This document shows positions 44,461 to 57,544 of a stretch of 64,000 nt of DNA, piece by piece. Numbering within the stretch: the first letter of the stretch is position 1; every line of letters starts with the position of its first letter. The notes below the pieces were generated by a model. The model saw only the letters and a program-made list of their open reading frames with translations. It searched no databases and had not been told where the DNA came from. Origin of the DNA: Branchiostoma belcheri (taxonomy: Eukaryota; Chordata; Leptocardii; Amphioxiformes; Branchiostomatidae). Both the position numbers and the translations under genes were made by a program. The stretch covers positions 763,256 to 827,255 of the forward strand of contig NW_017803490.1 in NCBI RefSeq assembly GCF_001625305.1. Direction: 5' to 3'.

Positions 44461-47400
44461 ACAAACATGCGCACATACACAGACACACACTTTTTATTAA
44501 CCACACTGCTCTGTTAACTACACACCATACACATTGTTGGCAGTAACAACACACACACTGTCCTGACAGTTTTGTCAGTGAAACCAGTTGAAAAGTTTAT
44601 TAAGTGTACTGCACATTCTCTTGACCACACCTCTGGTCTCAGTTTAAAGCAGTCGTAACATCAACATTGTAAAGAAACAGTTGATATAATGTTACATATG
44701 CATTGCAAAGCCATGATGTTATAACCAAAATAATAAGAACTCAACTGTTTCATACCTCCTTTTACCATCTACAAATACAAATATGTGTTAAACTACATAT
44801 AATTATCAACAAAAAATAATGCTGCTCATTTAGTTATCTACTCTTTCCAAGTTCTCTACTCAGCAAATAATAAATAGAAAATAATTCACTCACTCTCCAC
44901 AACCCTAATTACTAAGTGGACTCTTCCACCTATCCCTTACTGCAGTGGGACAAATGGACGCTGCCATTGTAAAACAGAGGGATTTTTTTGGTAGAATTTC
45001 TCGGCTGAAATCTTGACAAAAAACTACTAAACATGCCTTCATCATTAACCAATTCTATCAAATGAAAAAAAAAAGTTCTGCTATCCGCTTATGATTAAGT
45101 TAACTAAAAAAATTATGAGCTAGGCCATGTTGATTTGATTATATGGATGACACTTGGAGTAGATGTCAAGGATTTTGATTGGTCAACTGGACATTTGAGT
45201 CGCTATGGGAACGACCAATCAGAGATGCAACTGAGGATGGGGAAAACAGCAGAATCAACAAACTAATTAAGGATCCAAAAAATTTGTTGCATAAACAACG
45301 TTGCAAAAGAACAAAAATTCTAACAGATAACTATACATATAGTACAATATGGAACATTTTTACCCACCCATCTAATACTTATACCAGTAACTTTCCCAAA
45401 TCATAATTTCCAACACAATTCATTCCATTTACAAAATTTGTTTTACAAATTTGTATGACAAGTATGTTTGTTCAGAAAATGGGTGAAGTACTGCCCCCAA
45501 AACTGTACAAATTAATAACTGCAATAAGACATTTATGTATTATTCTTGTAAATTATTATCTATAATGTTAATTGATGGGAGATTGTTACCTAGAACACAA
45601 TTGTCACACACTCAGACTTGCTTTAACTGGACTAAGGTGTAAAATATTTCTTTCTTCAAATTTTATGCCTTTGCACATTCTGAAATTGTAGTTCGGAATT
45701 TGTTAAATAATATACATGTATATCAACAAATAACCTGCATTTTTTATCAATCTACCATACTGTAAACTGTAAATATTCTATGTCGTAAGGAAATCAGTGT
45801 TCTATGCTTGAATGTTGTCATATCTTGCACAAAAAAAGTTGGCAAAAAGGTGACGAAAAAGTTGATTTTTAAAAGTAAAATTTGTTGATTAGTAATATCT
45901 GTAGGAAGTGAAATCATAACATTGTCTTTGGAATTATAGCTAGGTAATTTCACATACTAGGACTTCATCAAGTTTTTAAGTCTTTGTATTGAAACAGATA
46001 CAGTTAAGTGGTCGGGATTGGCTATACCGTACATATAGAAAAAATTCTATGGTACAAATTGTTTTTCTTTTAACAGTAAGTTGTCAAAACTACCCAAAGT
46101 GAACCTATATCAATAAATTATTCTAAATGTAAGATGATCACTGTGATTTGAATCTTAACTGCCAACATATCCAAAATAGAACATACAGTATCTCAATGTG
46201 CAATGCCAAATTTCAAGTTTTTCGAGCAGTCAGCGAAGTAAAAAGATAAAATTATCATAGAAGGAATTAGTATAATACTACCTTCTTTCGCTTTACATGG
46301 TTTGTTCTCCCAATTTTTTTACTTCTTCGATCAATCAAAATTTTTAACTTTTGCCATTTTTATTAATAAGGAAACGCAAATAACAAAGCCTCTGGACTTT
46401 TGAGGCAACATAGATGCATTAAACATAAACATTAGTAATAATTTTTAGTGACATCGAAAATGAATAGCTTTATACAAGCTAAATAATGACATATGATTCA
46501 TGCATTGGTCTACAAATTGTTTTGAGGTAACATTTAAATTTTTTTTAATATGTTATTACAAACATGGGGGTGATAGTCTTTCTGGCAAAACTGATTCAAA
46601 ATAATATTTTCAAACTTTCATACATTTTTTTCCATTGTTCTTATTAAGCTTTGGCTGTCAATGCTAGATCTACATCTAACAATCTGAAAAAAAATTTTAA
46701 TTTTTGTAAATTTTCACTGCTGTGACAGGATTACAATAATTTTTTATTATAATGATGGGCTTCAAAAAATCTCTTTTTCCACAATAAGTTTGGAAATGCA
46801 ACAGAATATGAGTTTCACAATAGTTTAACACTGCTTCAAAACTACAAATCTAGGATTGTACAAAACATTTCTCTGACACACACATGGTGTTTTAAGCTTG
46901 CATGTTTGAAGCTCCCTCTAACAGAGTATATCGGTACTGCAGGAGTAACATTTTTTGGACTGAGGCACAGTTTGGTACATTGTATGATCTGCATACCACA
47001 TTGTTCCTGATTGGAATGCACATTTTCCCAAATATGTGTCTTGCAAGAGTGGAGTATGTCATCTGGAAGCTTCCTAACTTCCCCTCCACTACACCTGGTC
47101 CATCCCTACTTTCAAAATGCCACGGCCCTTTTCTCTATGTCAGTCTATTATAACCGGACTGCACCATTACCCCTTTTGGGGGTATCTCAAGATTTTTCGT
47201 AAAAAATTTCCCCCTATACAGACAAAATAGTTCATCCAATTTTTGTATTGGAGTTTGTTCTAGTGTGGGCTCTCGGACTTGAAAATAGGGGTGGCAGGGT
47301 TTCTTCTGGTGGGGTTTAAACTCAGCAGCACAGCCATCATAGAATTGTACACTTGTCCTGCAATGGAGGAAAAAACACACAAATAGACATTCCAGGTAAT

Positions 47401-47509
47401 AAGATAGATAAGATTAAGAAAATGGTTACTCAAGCAACTGTCAGACGCTTCAAGTAGCATCCATAACTTTTTGTCGGTAGCATCCACTACATTTCACTAA
47501 CAAGACTGG
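44461..47509. other. AT-rich gene-free region
   Basis: No exon or domain recognised on either strand. AGGCCATGTTGATTTGATTA at 45122 resembles a family D/E end, but no partner was found. The missing terminal exon of the MINDY gene could be in this interval. Confidence 0.4.
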
Positions 47510-47860
47510 CAGAATGAAAACATACATTGCCATGGCGACGGTGGTTGCTGTTAGGGTTATTGTTTGCATGGCACTGCCATGATTTCATGATTTTGAGGAA
47601 GCCTTGTACCCTACCCTACCCTGAGTGTATAGTGAACGAGCCCCGGGGTCACAGAAAGTACATGTAGGGCATCCCCAGACAGGTTCTCCCAAGGGTTTCC
47701 AGGAATGTGGGCATGTTTCAACAAACAGAGCTGGGAGATATTCCTGTAGACATTCCATACCTGTGGACAAAATGTCTACAATTCCTAGAATTCTTGCAAA
47801 CTGCACACAATACCATTTTGTTCCTCCCTGAGACGTTGCCAAAAAGTAGTGAATGCTACT
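47510..47860 (+). repeat. Family G dispersed repeat
   Basis: GTGGTTGCTGTTAGGGTTAT through GAACGAGCCCCGGGGTCACA to CCTCCCTGAGACGTTGCC. A second copy is at 60370-60715. No coding pattern; type unknown. Confidence 0.65.
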
Positions 47861-48154
47861 TGAAATTTCTGACAAAATCGATCCAGTTGCTTGAGTAACT
47901 GTTTTCTTGTAAAACACACATGTGAATACAAATGTGCACATGACACTTTTTCCTATGGAAGGTGAAGTTCTATCCTTTTATTTCTGTTATGAATCTCCTT
48001 TTCATGCAATGTATCATATCGTGCCTGAAAACAATCTATATGGTACTAGGTACAAAGCATGATTGTTCCTTTTGCTTTGCATGGCGAGCCAATTGTGCCT
48101 AAAAAGAAACACCTTAATTGCAAATAGAAATACTGCCTTGTAACATCTGTGTCC

Positions 48155-48318
48155 ATAATATCACCAGGGTACATAATATCGCCACCTTGAGAAATAGTGT
48201 GCTTAAAGATATTTTTACTGATATATGAAGGAGTGCATACCAAAAGTATGTTGCGGTAAAAATATCTTTAAGCACACTGTTTCTCAAGGTAGCGATATTA
48301 TGGACCCTGGTGATATCA
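48155..48318. mobile_element. Palindromic element with about 60-bp arms
   Basis: TATCACCAGGGTACATAATA ... GTGTGCTTAAAGATATTTTT and its inverse face each other around a short AT-rich loop with GGAGTGCATACC. Non-coding. Confidence 0.7.
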
Positions 48319-48817
48319 CTTAACTATCATGAAGGAATAAAGGAGTCATTCAGACACAGAGAAAACCAAAGTTGAGAGATCACAAGCATCAGAATCAGGG
48401 CTGCAACAAGAAACAAATAAAGTCAGGGCTGCAAAAAATGCATCTGAGCAAAGAATTTCATACTACAAGGGGGTTTCAGTGCGTGTATTTTGAAGCCTTC
48501 AATAAGATTGAAAACAAGCGGTCAGTTCAAAATCCCTTTTTTTGTACACTGAATGAGTTGCAGATTGTATAGAAAATTTGTAGTTTTGTATAGAAAATTT
48601 GTAGTTTTGTATGTTTTTTCCATTTTTGAAATTCTAAACTTGATTGAAAGAAACATAGTCATTAAAAGAAACAAAGTCCTGGTATATTTCCAAATAGCTA
48701 CAATACGTGTAGTATGAATTCATGGTGTATAAGGTAAAGAACACTCTTCAATAGCAAGAAAGTGGGAGGGGGTGCAGCCATTTTTTTTGCTGTTGTACGC
48801 ATGCAGGCATGCCGTAC

Positions 48818-51800
48818 CTCTTTCTTCTTGGGTGCAGCAGGGGGTTGCCCCCCTGAGGCGACCGGTTGAGATGGTTGAGGGGGGGTCGGAGGTTTAGGTT
48901 GTGAAGGTGCCTGGAGAGGGGGGAGGGGGTGAAGAGTACAGCCACAAGAGTGGTGAGAAGAGAAAAAGGAGAAAGACAGAGAGTTCTGGGTAGTGCTGTG
49001 TACCGGTTCACTGGACCAGTTCCGGACTTGTAAAAATGTTTAGGTTCAAGTCCAAAAAAAACTAAAAGTCAAGAACCGATTCCAGACGTATTACAAAAAA
49101 AAACCCCATGTCACATACCCCTTTTCTTTTCAAACCACCTAAAACTATCCATAGATTGCAAAATCTGTGCTGCCAAATGAAGAAAACATTGCCATTGGGC
49201 ATCGTCAAGTACCGGCCTCCATGTTATGTGTCCAAAGTTTTGCCCAAACAACATTGCAAGGTTGCCAACATGCAGTTTTGTACATGCCATGGGTTTAGGT
49301 CCGGACTTACAAGTCTGGAACTGAACCTAAACCTCTGGACTTGAATCCGGACCTGAACCTAAATGTGGGTTTAGGTACACAGCACTAGTTCTGGGGAGGA
49401 AATTCAATACCACGTACTTTCTTGCACTTTATCCTAGGGATCACCCATGCATCTCAAATTTCAATTGATAAATTAGAAACATTTGTTTTATTTCAATTCC
49501 TTTTCATATATACTGAAATAGAAGATATCAATACAATATAATAATTTGGTACCAAAAGCTACCAAATTGTACTGTAATAGCATTTACTTTTGTGGCGTAT
49601 TTGTTTTGGCAGTTTTCGGGGTGTCTATTACAATGTAGCATGCGATATATTTTGTATTTCTATTACACTAAAAAATTGTTTTAACCGTGAAATTCAAACA
49701 CCAGGAAAATCTTCTTTCCCCTCACACCACAAAATAAAACCACTGTGAAAGTAAATGTATTTATGGTAGTTCATCAAACCCATTCTGTACTTCCTGATTT
49801 TTTCACTGTACTTTTATGTTTACTGTTTTCACTGTCGCTTCTGTACCATGAACTTATCATTACAGTTAACAAATAATTCCCGGACTTTCTTTTTCATGCA
49901 CCTGTCACCACTGTGAATATATAGTTCTGTGAACATGTCCATTTTTCTCAGACAGTGAACTTTTGCTATCGTGAACATAAAGTGAATTACAGTACCTTAG
50001 ACTTTGCATTTACAGATGGTTCCAAGAAATCTACACCCTCAAAAACAGTTGATGCTTTTTCTTTTTCAGGGTAAAATCTCACCTCTTTCTTCCTGGGGGG
50101 TTGACCGGCTGGGATGGGCTGTGCCTGGGGGGGTAGGGGCTGGGGCTGGGCAGCGCCCGCAGCCTGTTGTTGTTGTTGTTGTCGCTGCTGTTGTTGTTGT
50201 AACTGCTGAGCGTACAATTGCTGCGCTCTCGCATCTTCTTCTTCTTGTAGCTTCTTGGCGAGCTCAAGACTATAACAACAGGAAGACATATTTTACTCAA
50301 GAAACTACATTGGTAAACCAGTATGTGGAATGTATTTCGTTGTGTGTGGATGGTGTTCAGCACCAAGGACAGGCATGTTCACCTGTGTGCGGATAGTGTT
50401 CAGCACCAAGGACAGGCATGTTCACCATTGTGTGGATAGTGTTCAGTATCAATGACAGGCATGTTCACCTGTGTGTGGATGGTGTTCAGCACCAAGGACA
50501 GGCATGTCCACCTGTGTGTGGATGGTGTTTAGCACCAAGGACAGGCATGTTCACCTGTGTGTGGATGGTGTTTAGCACCAAGGGCAGACATGTTCACCTG
50601 TGTGTGGATGGTGTTCAGTACCAAGGGCAGACATGTTCACCTGTGTGTGGATGGTGTTCAGTACCAAGGGCAGACATGTTCACCTGTGTGTGGATGGTGT
50701 TCAGCACCAAGGACAGGCATGTTCACCATTGTGTGGATAGTGTTCAGCACCAAGGACAGGCATGTTCTCCTGTGTGTGGATAGTGTTCAGTACCAAGTAC
50801 AGGCATGTGTTTAGTACCAAAAAGGACATAAGGAGTTCCTACTCACTCTGACATGGCAGCCGGCTGCTGTTCTCCGTCCTGTGCTGCCTCCTGTTGTAGG
50901 GTCAGCGCTACTAAATAGTCCTGCAAGGGGGGAGGGGGGCACGTAAGACTAAACAGTCAGAAATACTGTTGAAAGTACAACACAGTTTTCTTGGTGTCAC
51001 AAGGCATAGGAAAAAAAATGCTGTGTTTCCTGTTTCAGTCCTGACAAAAGTAGGGTTGGTAGGTAGGGATTATCTTTTTTTTTCTTTTTTTTTTTTAGAC
51101 TTCAGTGATATTTATGTAGGGGTCAAATTTCTTAAGATGTGCGGAATTCGGGGCCAACTTTTTAGCTGTCAACAAAATTATGTATTTTTGGCAATGCCTC
51201 GGGAGGAGGCATGGCATATTTGGAAGCTATAAATTCTAGTGTCAACACTTCATGCATATCATCCCATAGAAACTATAATATTAGAAAGGTAACATTTGCA
51301 AAGCAAATGCAAAATGGTCTGCTCTGTTAATTCTTACTCAAACACATTCCCATATACAGTGACAGGAGTCTAAATCCCTGCTACTAAAAAATTGCAACAT
51401 GATGTAACCCAACACCATGGTGAGAGACATTTGGTTCAGGTCATTGACCAGGTTAGAGGTCAGTGTTTGGAACGGAAGAAGAAACAGAGCAAAAACAATA
51501 TGTTTCCCGAACTCAAACACATTCCCATATATGGTGACAGGAGTCTCAATCCCACCTACTAAAAAATTGCAACATTATATAACCCAACACCATGGTGAGA
51601 GACATTTGGTTCAGGTCATTGACCTGGTCAGAGGTCAGTGTTTGGAACGGAAGAAGAAACAGAGCAAAAACAATATGTTTCCCTTCGGTAAACATAATTA
51701 GAGGGCGTGGTGAGTTTGTATCCATGGCAACAAGGAGAGCAATACCTGGTCCATTTGCTGTTTGCTTTGTTGAGGCAGCGGCGCATAGCTAGCGAGCGTT

Positions 51801-54800
51801 CGGAAGGAATCGCCCAATGAGCTCACGACAGTTTTCAGTACCTGATCGATCTGCTGTTGGGAACTCAAAGGCACTTGTGCGGACCCCCCGTGGTTTGGTA
51901 TGGTCGTCCGGAAGTCGGCGTCAACAAAGGTAGAATCACCTGAAAAAAAAAACACAGATTAAATTTTCATGAAAGTTCATCTGTGTCGGTAGTAATCACA
52001 GTAAAATGTTCAACTTTATTCCAACACAAGGATTACACAGAGATCAAATTTTCTGTAATGTCTCGTGTGAATGAGGTCACCTTCTACGTTGGAAAGTGTC
52101 TCCCACACAACGTTGGGCTCTCCCAGGAAACCCTGGTCTGTCACCAGCAGGAAGAGCTCACTCTGAAAAATAAGGGGTGTTCATGAACAAAAAAAACAAC
52201 AGAAAACAGAAAGCCATGCCAACTCAACAAGAAAAATTTTACAGTACTTACATTTGTACTATGTATTCATCTATTTGGTATTGAGAAGAAAGTCTCCAAA
52301 ATGACATACTAACTGCTTTAAAAGTAATAAAACATCTACTGTACATTTTTGTTAAAGTATATTCTGATTTTTAGAGTTAGCCTGTACCTAAAACGAATCT
52401 CATGGCTCTGCACATTTTTGACTCTCAGTTTTGTCAGATGATACTACCGGGTACTTCTGTTTTTCTATACGTATCTATGTCTGTTGAGTGTTATAAAATT
52501 TTGGCAATGCCTCAGGGGCGGTCCTTACCTTGTGTTTGTACATCGTACTGAAGTGATTGTTCCTAAAGAAGACGCAGAACTCGCCCTCCTTGACCGTGCC
52601 ACTCAGCTCTGCCAGACCGTGGTACGTCAGCTGTGAGGCCGTGCTCTCCAGGTACGCTTCCGCCATCATACCTGCGAGGGACGGCGCAACACGGCCGTTT
52701 TTAAAGGTATCCAAGACCAGAATTCGAAATGCTGGGTGCGCGTGCACCTTACTGCACCCAAAATTGGACTTGTGCAACCATTTTTTTCCTGTGGGTGCAC
52801 TGACACCCAAAGTTTTTTGTAGGTGTTTTTGTAAATATGAAATGTGACACTTAGATGCCAAGAATATCCTGTATACTATGATACATACGTTCCCATTTCA
52901 GATTCAAGCTCAGAAGAGAAGCAGTAAGATCTGTTACATGTATTACATTTGTTTTATAATATGGTGCACCCAAAAAAATTTTTTGTGCACCTAATTTTTA
53001 GGTTGGGTGCATGAATTTCGAGGAAGGTGACAGACGGTCACCGAAACGTCGGCTAAATAAAAGACTTGGTTGTGTAAAAAGAGTCTCTTTACTAAGTGAC
53101 TTACCAACCTGATGAAACGGGATCAGTCAACATGTTCAACCCCCCCCCCCATCTCCCCCTTCATAATTACATTGAGTTGTGCCTGACCTTGACTGACATT
53201 TTTCTCATCATCAGTCAAAATGTTCGACCCCTCCCCCTTCAGGATTACATTGAGTTGTGCCTGACGTTGACTGACATTTTTCTCATCATCAGTCAAAATG
53301 TTCGACCCCTCTCCCCCTTCAGGATTACATTGAGTTGTGCCTGACCTTGACTGTTTCAATATTTTTCTCATCGTCAGTCAAAATGTTTGACCCCTTCCCA
53401 CTTCAGGATTACATTGGGTTGTGCCTGACCTTGACTGACGACCTCGCTGTCCTGTGCTGACTTGCTGGAGATGATTTTCTCCACCAGCTGGTTGTAGCTG
53501 CAGTTCCCGACCGCAGTCACGATGTCCAGGTTCTGAGGGTCAATCAGCCAACCGTGGTAAAGGGCTATTCCTGCAAAGGGGACAATAACAAGATCAGGGT
53601 TCGAAATTAACTTTTTTTACTATTGCAGTGTACAAAACACTTTTTTGAACCAGGTTGCCCAGTGGGCAACCTACGGCAAAAATTAGGTTGCCCATCAGAA
53701 TTTTAGGTTGCCCCACCTATAAGTTACTACTCTAGTACTTTCCTCAATTAAGTAATGTCACATACATAAGCCTATGACAATATTTCTAACAGCCTTTAGT
53801 TAACTGATACTAGTAATAGCCATTAATACCTAAAATTAAAAAACATCTGCCAGATACAGTGGTGCAAGCCAAGTGGGTATGATTTGGGGGGGGGGGGCAA
53901 TTAAAATTTCAGGTAACACACAGGGCTACCTAGGTTCAAAAATAGGTTGCCCCCAAGTAAAATTTGGTTGCCCGGGGCAACCGGGCAACCAGGTATTTTG
54001 CACACTGGTTACATATGTTGGTTACACTAGGTTGGACAAGTCCAATCGCCCACTTTCCCAGGGCAAATAAAAGCAATGTTCGGGCAAGTACATGTGCCCC
54101 TACATTTGCCTGATTGGGCAAGTAAATTTTTTTGGATGCAAAGTATAGCCGCTATGGTGTTTGGAGCATGTCAAACCACCTTATTTTGATAAATAAAGCA
54201 TCCAACATTATAAAGTCCAAAACAAAATAATTTCCTCAGTCAGTGGTAGTGAAAATGTATAGAAAAACATGTATGTATATTTCGGGCAAGTGAAAAGTTG
54301 GTTAGGGCAAGTGGAAATAACCTTGTACTTGCTTGCTGATATTAAAGGCAAGTGGATTTTTGAAAACATGTCCAACCCTGTGACACTCATCCAGGTAAAC
54401 TGAAACAACAGGAGCTTTTGACTAATTTGCATCATCCTTGTCTTGACTAAGTGTCTAATTTATAATTATAACTTTTGTTCAAAAAAATTGTTTTCATTTA
54501 TTTGCATATCAATCAATAGTTCTTGCTTATGATATTTTTTTAAATATAAACCTGCATTTCTGCACAAGTTCTCTAGTGTCACTGACGAATATGCATTCTT
54601 TAATGTGCCACTTAACTGTACCACAGAATTGTTCCAACAGCAAACTTCAAACACCACAAAAACCTCCCCTTCCCATCTAATGCAAAACTAAATCCATTTA
54701 CAGTAAATGCATTTCTCTGGCTTTTTTAGTGCAGACCTAACACTTGTGACATACCAGATGTTGGAACGACTCCATCTTACCCAAGCTTACGCCTTAATAA

Positions 54801-57544
54801 ATCAGATTACAACCGAACACATGCCACATGATATGCTACAATTTTCATCTGTAAGTGTAATTTAAAGACCGCAGAAAAATATCTGTACTGGTTAGCTACA
54901 CATATTGGTTATTTCTTAGATCCATATTTCTCTACTTCACAATTTAAAATGTTGAGGCAGGAAAGTGCTGCCAAACTGACCTAATTTAAAACATCAGAGC
55001 TCGTATGAATTATTTATTACATGTCAGATATCATCAAGCAATTATATTCCTCACTGATAACAGCATTATCTTTGCCCCTCCAGATGTCATTTGTATGAAA
55101 ATAAAACTTCCTTTTGCAACTGCACATAACTTATGACACTGTCCCATAGAATTCAATCTGGGAGTTCTAAATGGGCACCATTAATTCAGATCTTATTTTT
55201 AATCTTTGAACTACTATTAAGCAATTACTTTCCTATTGAAAACAGCATTATCTTTGCCCCTCCAGATGTCATCTGTAAGAAAATAAAACTTCCGTTCCAA
55301 CTGCACATAACTTATGACACTGTCCCTTAGAATTCAATCTGTGAGTTCTACATGGGCACCATTTATTCAATCCTACATTTCTTAATCTTTGATTGAACGT
55401 CCTTGATCGAATGATGATATTATTACCAAAGGTTTAGTACATCCTGGCAAGATTAGATGTAAAAGGTGGGCTTTTGATTAATGTTTTCATTTTCATATAG
55501 CAACAAATTTTCTACTTATGGCCACAAGGATAGGGAATTCATTTCTAAATCATGCTCCTGTACAAGTGACTCCAAATGACTCCAGTCTGTATAATACATG
55601 TTAGTGGTGGATAAAACTTTTGGAATAATGTTCAATGCTCCTTTTAAGTGTAAAAGAAATAATGGCAATGGTTCCTGAACAGTTTTTTTTGTGATGCATA
55701 CATTGTGAGTACATGGTGCAAGTAAAATTTGCCTGGTGCAGGTAATTTTCATTGTTACTTGCACCGGTGCACGTATGTAGGAAAAGGTATGTTGCTATTA
55801 AAAAAACAGTTACTCAAGCAACTGGGTATGATTTTGGAAATGGTCAGACGTTACAGTATAGCACATGAATAATGTTCGTAGCCAGGATTACCCTATGTGC
55901 AGCCTCCTCATCCCGAAGATGGTATCAACTTAAATCAAGGTACAGCAGTAAATAAATATTCAACACTTACCTAACAGATCGAAGACTATACACTCGGGCG
56001 TGTACTCGAAGTGCCGGACTCCAGTAAACTTCACGTTCACATCCAGGCCTGTCTGAAGCTTGTGGAAGACCGACATGGCATCGTGGAAATTCTGCTCGTA
56101 GTTTAAGAGTTGACCCTCCGTGCAATTCTTAGGCGCACTTGAGAGGATACAGTCACCTGTACACATGAATGGGAGAAGAGAATGATGATAAAATATTTAC
56201 TTGTAATAAATGATCAAAACTTCCTGATGCTGCTCAATTTAAACAAGTTTAACTAGAAAAGTAACATTTGAATTAAGCAAATGCATGATGTTTACCATTG
56301 CATTATATTAATTCTTACTCAAACACATTCATATACTAGTACTAGTATATGGTGACGAGTCTAAATCCCTCCTGCTGTAAAATTGCAACATGATAATGAT
56401 GTTATTGTAACACAATAATACAGTAGTTACTACGGTGACAGACATCTGGTTCAGGTCATTGACCTTATTTGTATGGAGAAGAAGAGGAAGAAGAAACAGA
56501 GCAAAAAACAATATGTTTTCCTTCTGCGAAGGTAAACATAAATATTATCGTCAACAACCTTGAATAATAAACATCTTGCAGGACCACAAAACATCAATTA
56601 ATCCACCCTAAACTATAAACGTTTTTATTGAACACATTTTAGCGAACACATAACTTTACCACCAATGAAATCTTGGCTTTCGCTGTGCAGTTTAATTCAA
56701 TTGACACGAAATTAAGCGAATTTACGGTACTAGCTAGTGACAGTTTCATCCCCAAACCATTATCTATACCTGACACACACCCCTCACCTAAATAATCCAT
56801 AAGCTGATCGGACGTGACCACTTCCGTTCCGGGGGGTAGTTGCACCTTCCACGTCATGAAAAGAACATTCATGAGAGCCAGCAATGGGCACGGGCCGTTC
56901 TCATTCTGCGTCACGATAGGGGTGTCCTTTCCTTTCCATTTTATCCACTTGACTTGGTAGAGACTTTGCGCTGCTGATGCTACCTTCCCGGGGGACAGCT
57001 CTCCCCCCTCCGCGCCTAATGGTTCCTCCCCTTCCACCCCTTTCTCAGAAGTACTTGGTATGGCCCCGATGGGATCAACTTGCATACAGGATTCGGGGCT
57101 AATCTTTTCCCCGGTTTCTGAGTCATTGTTCGGGTCGTTGTCGTCAACTTGCATCTTGTTGTTGTCTTGTCTTGCTTCTGTCGTACCACTTTCAGCCGAG
57201 GCATCAGAAAGCTCTTCCCTATTCTCTATAATGGCGTCAATTCCCGAACTCTCCCGTTGTATAGAGGCCTCTGGTATAGACTCAGTCTCCTTTTCTTCGG
57301 CGTTAGACGCGTCTGTTTGGATTAGAGCTTTCGGCTCGTCTGTTGCATCGGTGGGTTCTTTGGACAAACAGTTGGGATCAGCTGTGTTTTGTTGAGTGTC
57401 ATCGGGTAGACCAGCCGATTCGTCGCCGAGTTTTAACGATCCTTCCTCGGGATTCGCTCCGATTTCTCCCGATTGCTTGGCCTCTGAGCCTTCTGCGCTA
57501 GCCATGCTGTCTACGTCTGGCGTTGATTCTTGATTCTCGGCCAT
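48818..57544 (-). CDS. MINDY-1/2-type K48-specific deubiquitinase (3' end incomplete)
   Basis: Nine exons in transcription order: 57544-56788, 56156-55971, 53570-53430, 52671-52529, 52162-52081, 51939-51746, 50920-50847, 50269-50083, 48910-48818. All phases agree, 619 codons so far. Residues 1-195 are acidic and disordered. The catalytic domain has WIKWKGKDTPIVTQNENGPC with the nucleophile at about C219, LNYEQNFHDAM, KLQTGLDVNVKFTGV, the histidine in YHGWLIDPQ at about 320, QLTYHGL, CVFFRNNHFSTM and LLVTDQGFLGEP. The tail carries DYLVAL and LELAKKLQEEEDARAQQLYA, the MIU-type ubiquitin-binding segments, then Gln/Pro-rich sequence. MINDY enzymes trim K48 ubiquitin chains. The last two exons both end in KKE and no stop exon was found. 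An alternative longer exon 8 reaches a stop near 49987. Confidence 0.88.
48991..49387. mobile_element. Family H hAT-like element, 8-bp duplication GTTCTGGG
   Basis: Same TAGTGCTGTGTACC ends as at 29451, with GTTCTGGG on both sides. Intron of the MINDY gene. Confidence 0.85.
50325..50812. repeat. Minisatellite sharing the core of the 43-44 kb arrays
   Basis: About eleven units of 43 bases, GTGTTCAGCACCAAGGACAG followed by GCATGTTCACCTGTGTGTGG, inverse in orientation to the arrays at 43.2-44.5 kb. In a MINDY intron. Confidence 0.9.
51281..51702 (-). mobile_element. Family A element with internal duplication
   Basis: The unit from CTCAAACACATTCCCATATA to AAACAATATGTTTCCC occurs twice (51335-51510, 51511-51685). 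Confidence 0.65.
52716..53031. mobile_element. Family I hAT-like element, eroded ends
   Basis: Starts CAGAATTCGAAATGCTGGG and ends GTGCATGAATTTCGAG; GGTGCAC words inside. The right end runs directly into a Penelope-like fragment. Confidence 0.55.
53027..53098 (+). mobile_element. Penelope-like terminal fragment
   Basis: Has the hairpin GGTGAC/GTCACC, GAAACGTCGGC and AAAAGACTTGGTTGTGTA with AAAGAGTCTCTTTACT, but CTGA is lost to CGAG. Confidence 0.5.
53140..53440. repeat. Tandem duplications of a MINDY exon-3 donor segment
   Basis: Four units of about 80 bases with TTGTGCCTGACCTTGACTGA, each carrying on the minus strand the same CAAG|GTCAGGCAC donor as exon 3; the last unit is the real exon end. 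Confidence 0.8.
53597..54380. mobile_element. Cluster of nested hAT-like elements (J fragment, K, L)
   Basis: 53597-53635 is a family J end. 53636-54007 is a family K copy (CAGTGTACAAAACAC to TTTTGCACACTG) full of GGTTGCCC. 54027-54380 is family L, CTAGGTTGGACAAGT to ACATGTCCAACCCTG, with GGGCAAGT words and TTACA/TGACA flanks. Confidence 0.6.
55032..55395. repeat. Tandem duplication, period about 182
   Basis: Two units sharing GCATTATCTTTGCCCCTCCA and ACTTATGACACTGTCCC, diverged by several percent. MINDY intron. Confidence 0.75.
56253..56542 (-). mobile_element. Family A element
   Basis: Near full length in MINDY intron 1. Confidence 0.65.

Noticed and set aside
47135-47941. Minus-strand ORFs at 47.1-47.9 kb as the missing MINDY terminal exon
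   Set aside because: Part of this sequence is the dispersed family G repeat and no short acceptor-to-stop exon in phase was found.
50325-50812. CRISPR-like array of 43-base units
   Set aside because: Units are contiguous with no unique spacers, and the genome is eukaryotic; it is a minisatellite.
53430-53570. MINDY exon 3 ending at the GAG|GTCGTC donor
   Set aside because: It would break phase with the next exon; the downstream CAAG|GTCAGG donor restores phase and matches the family's length.
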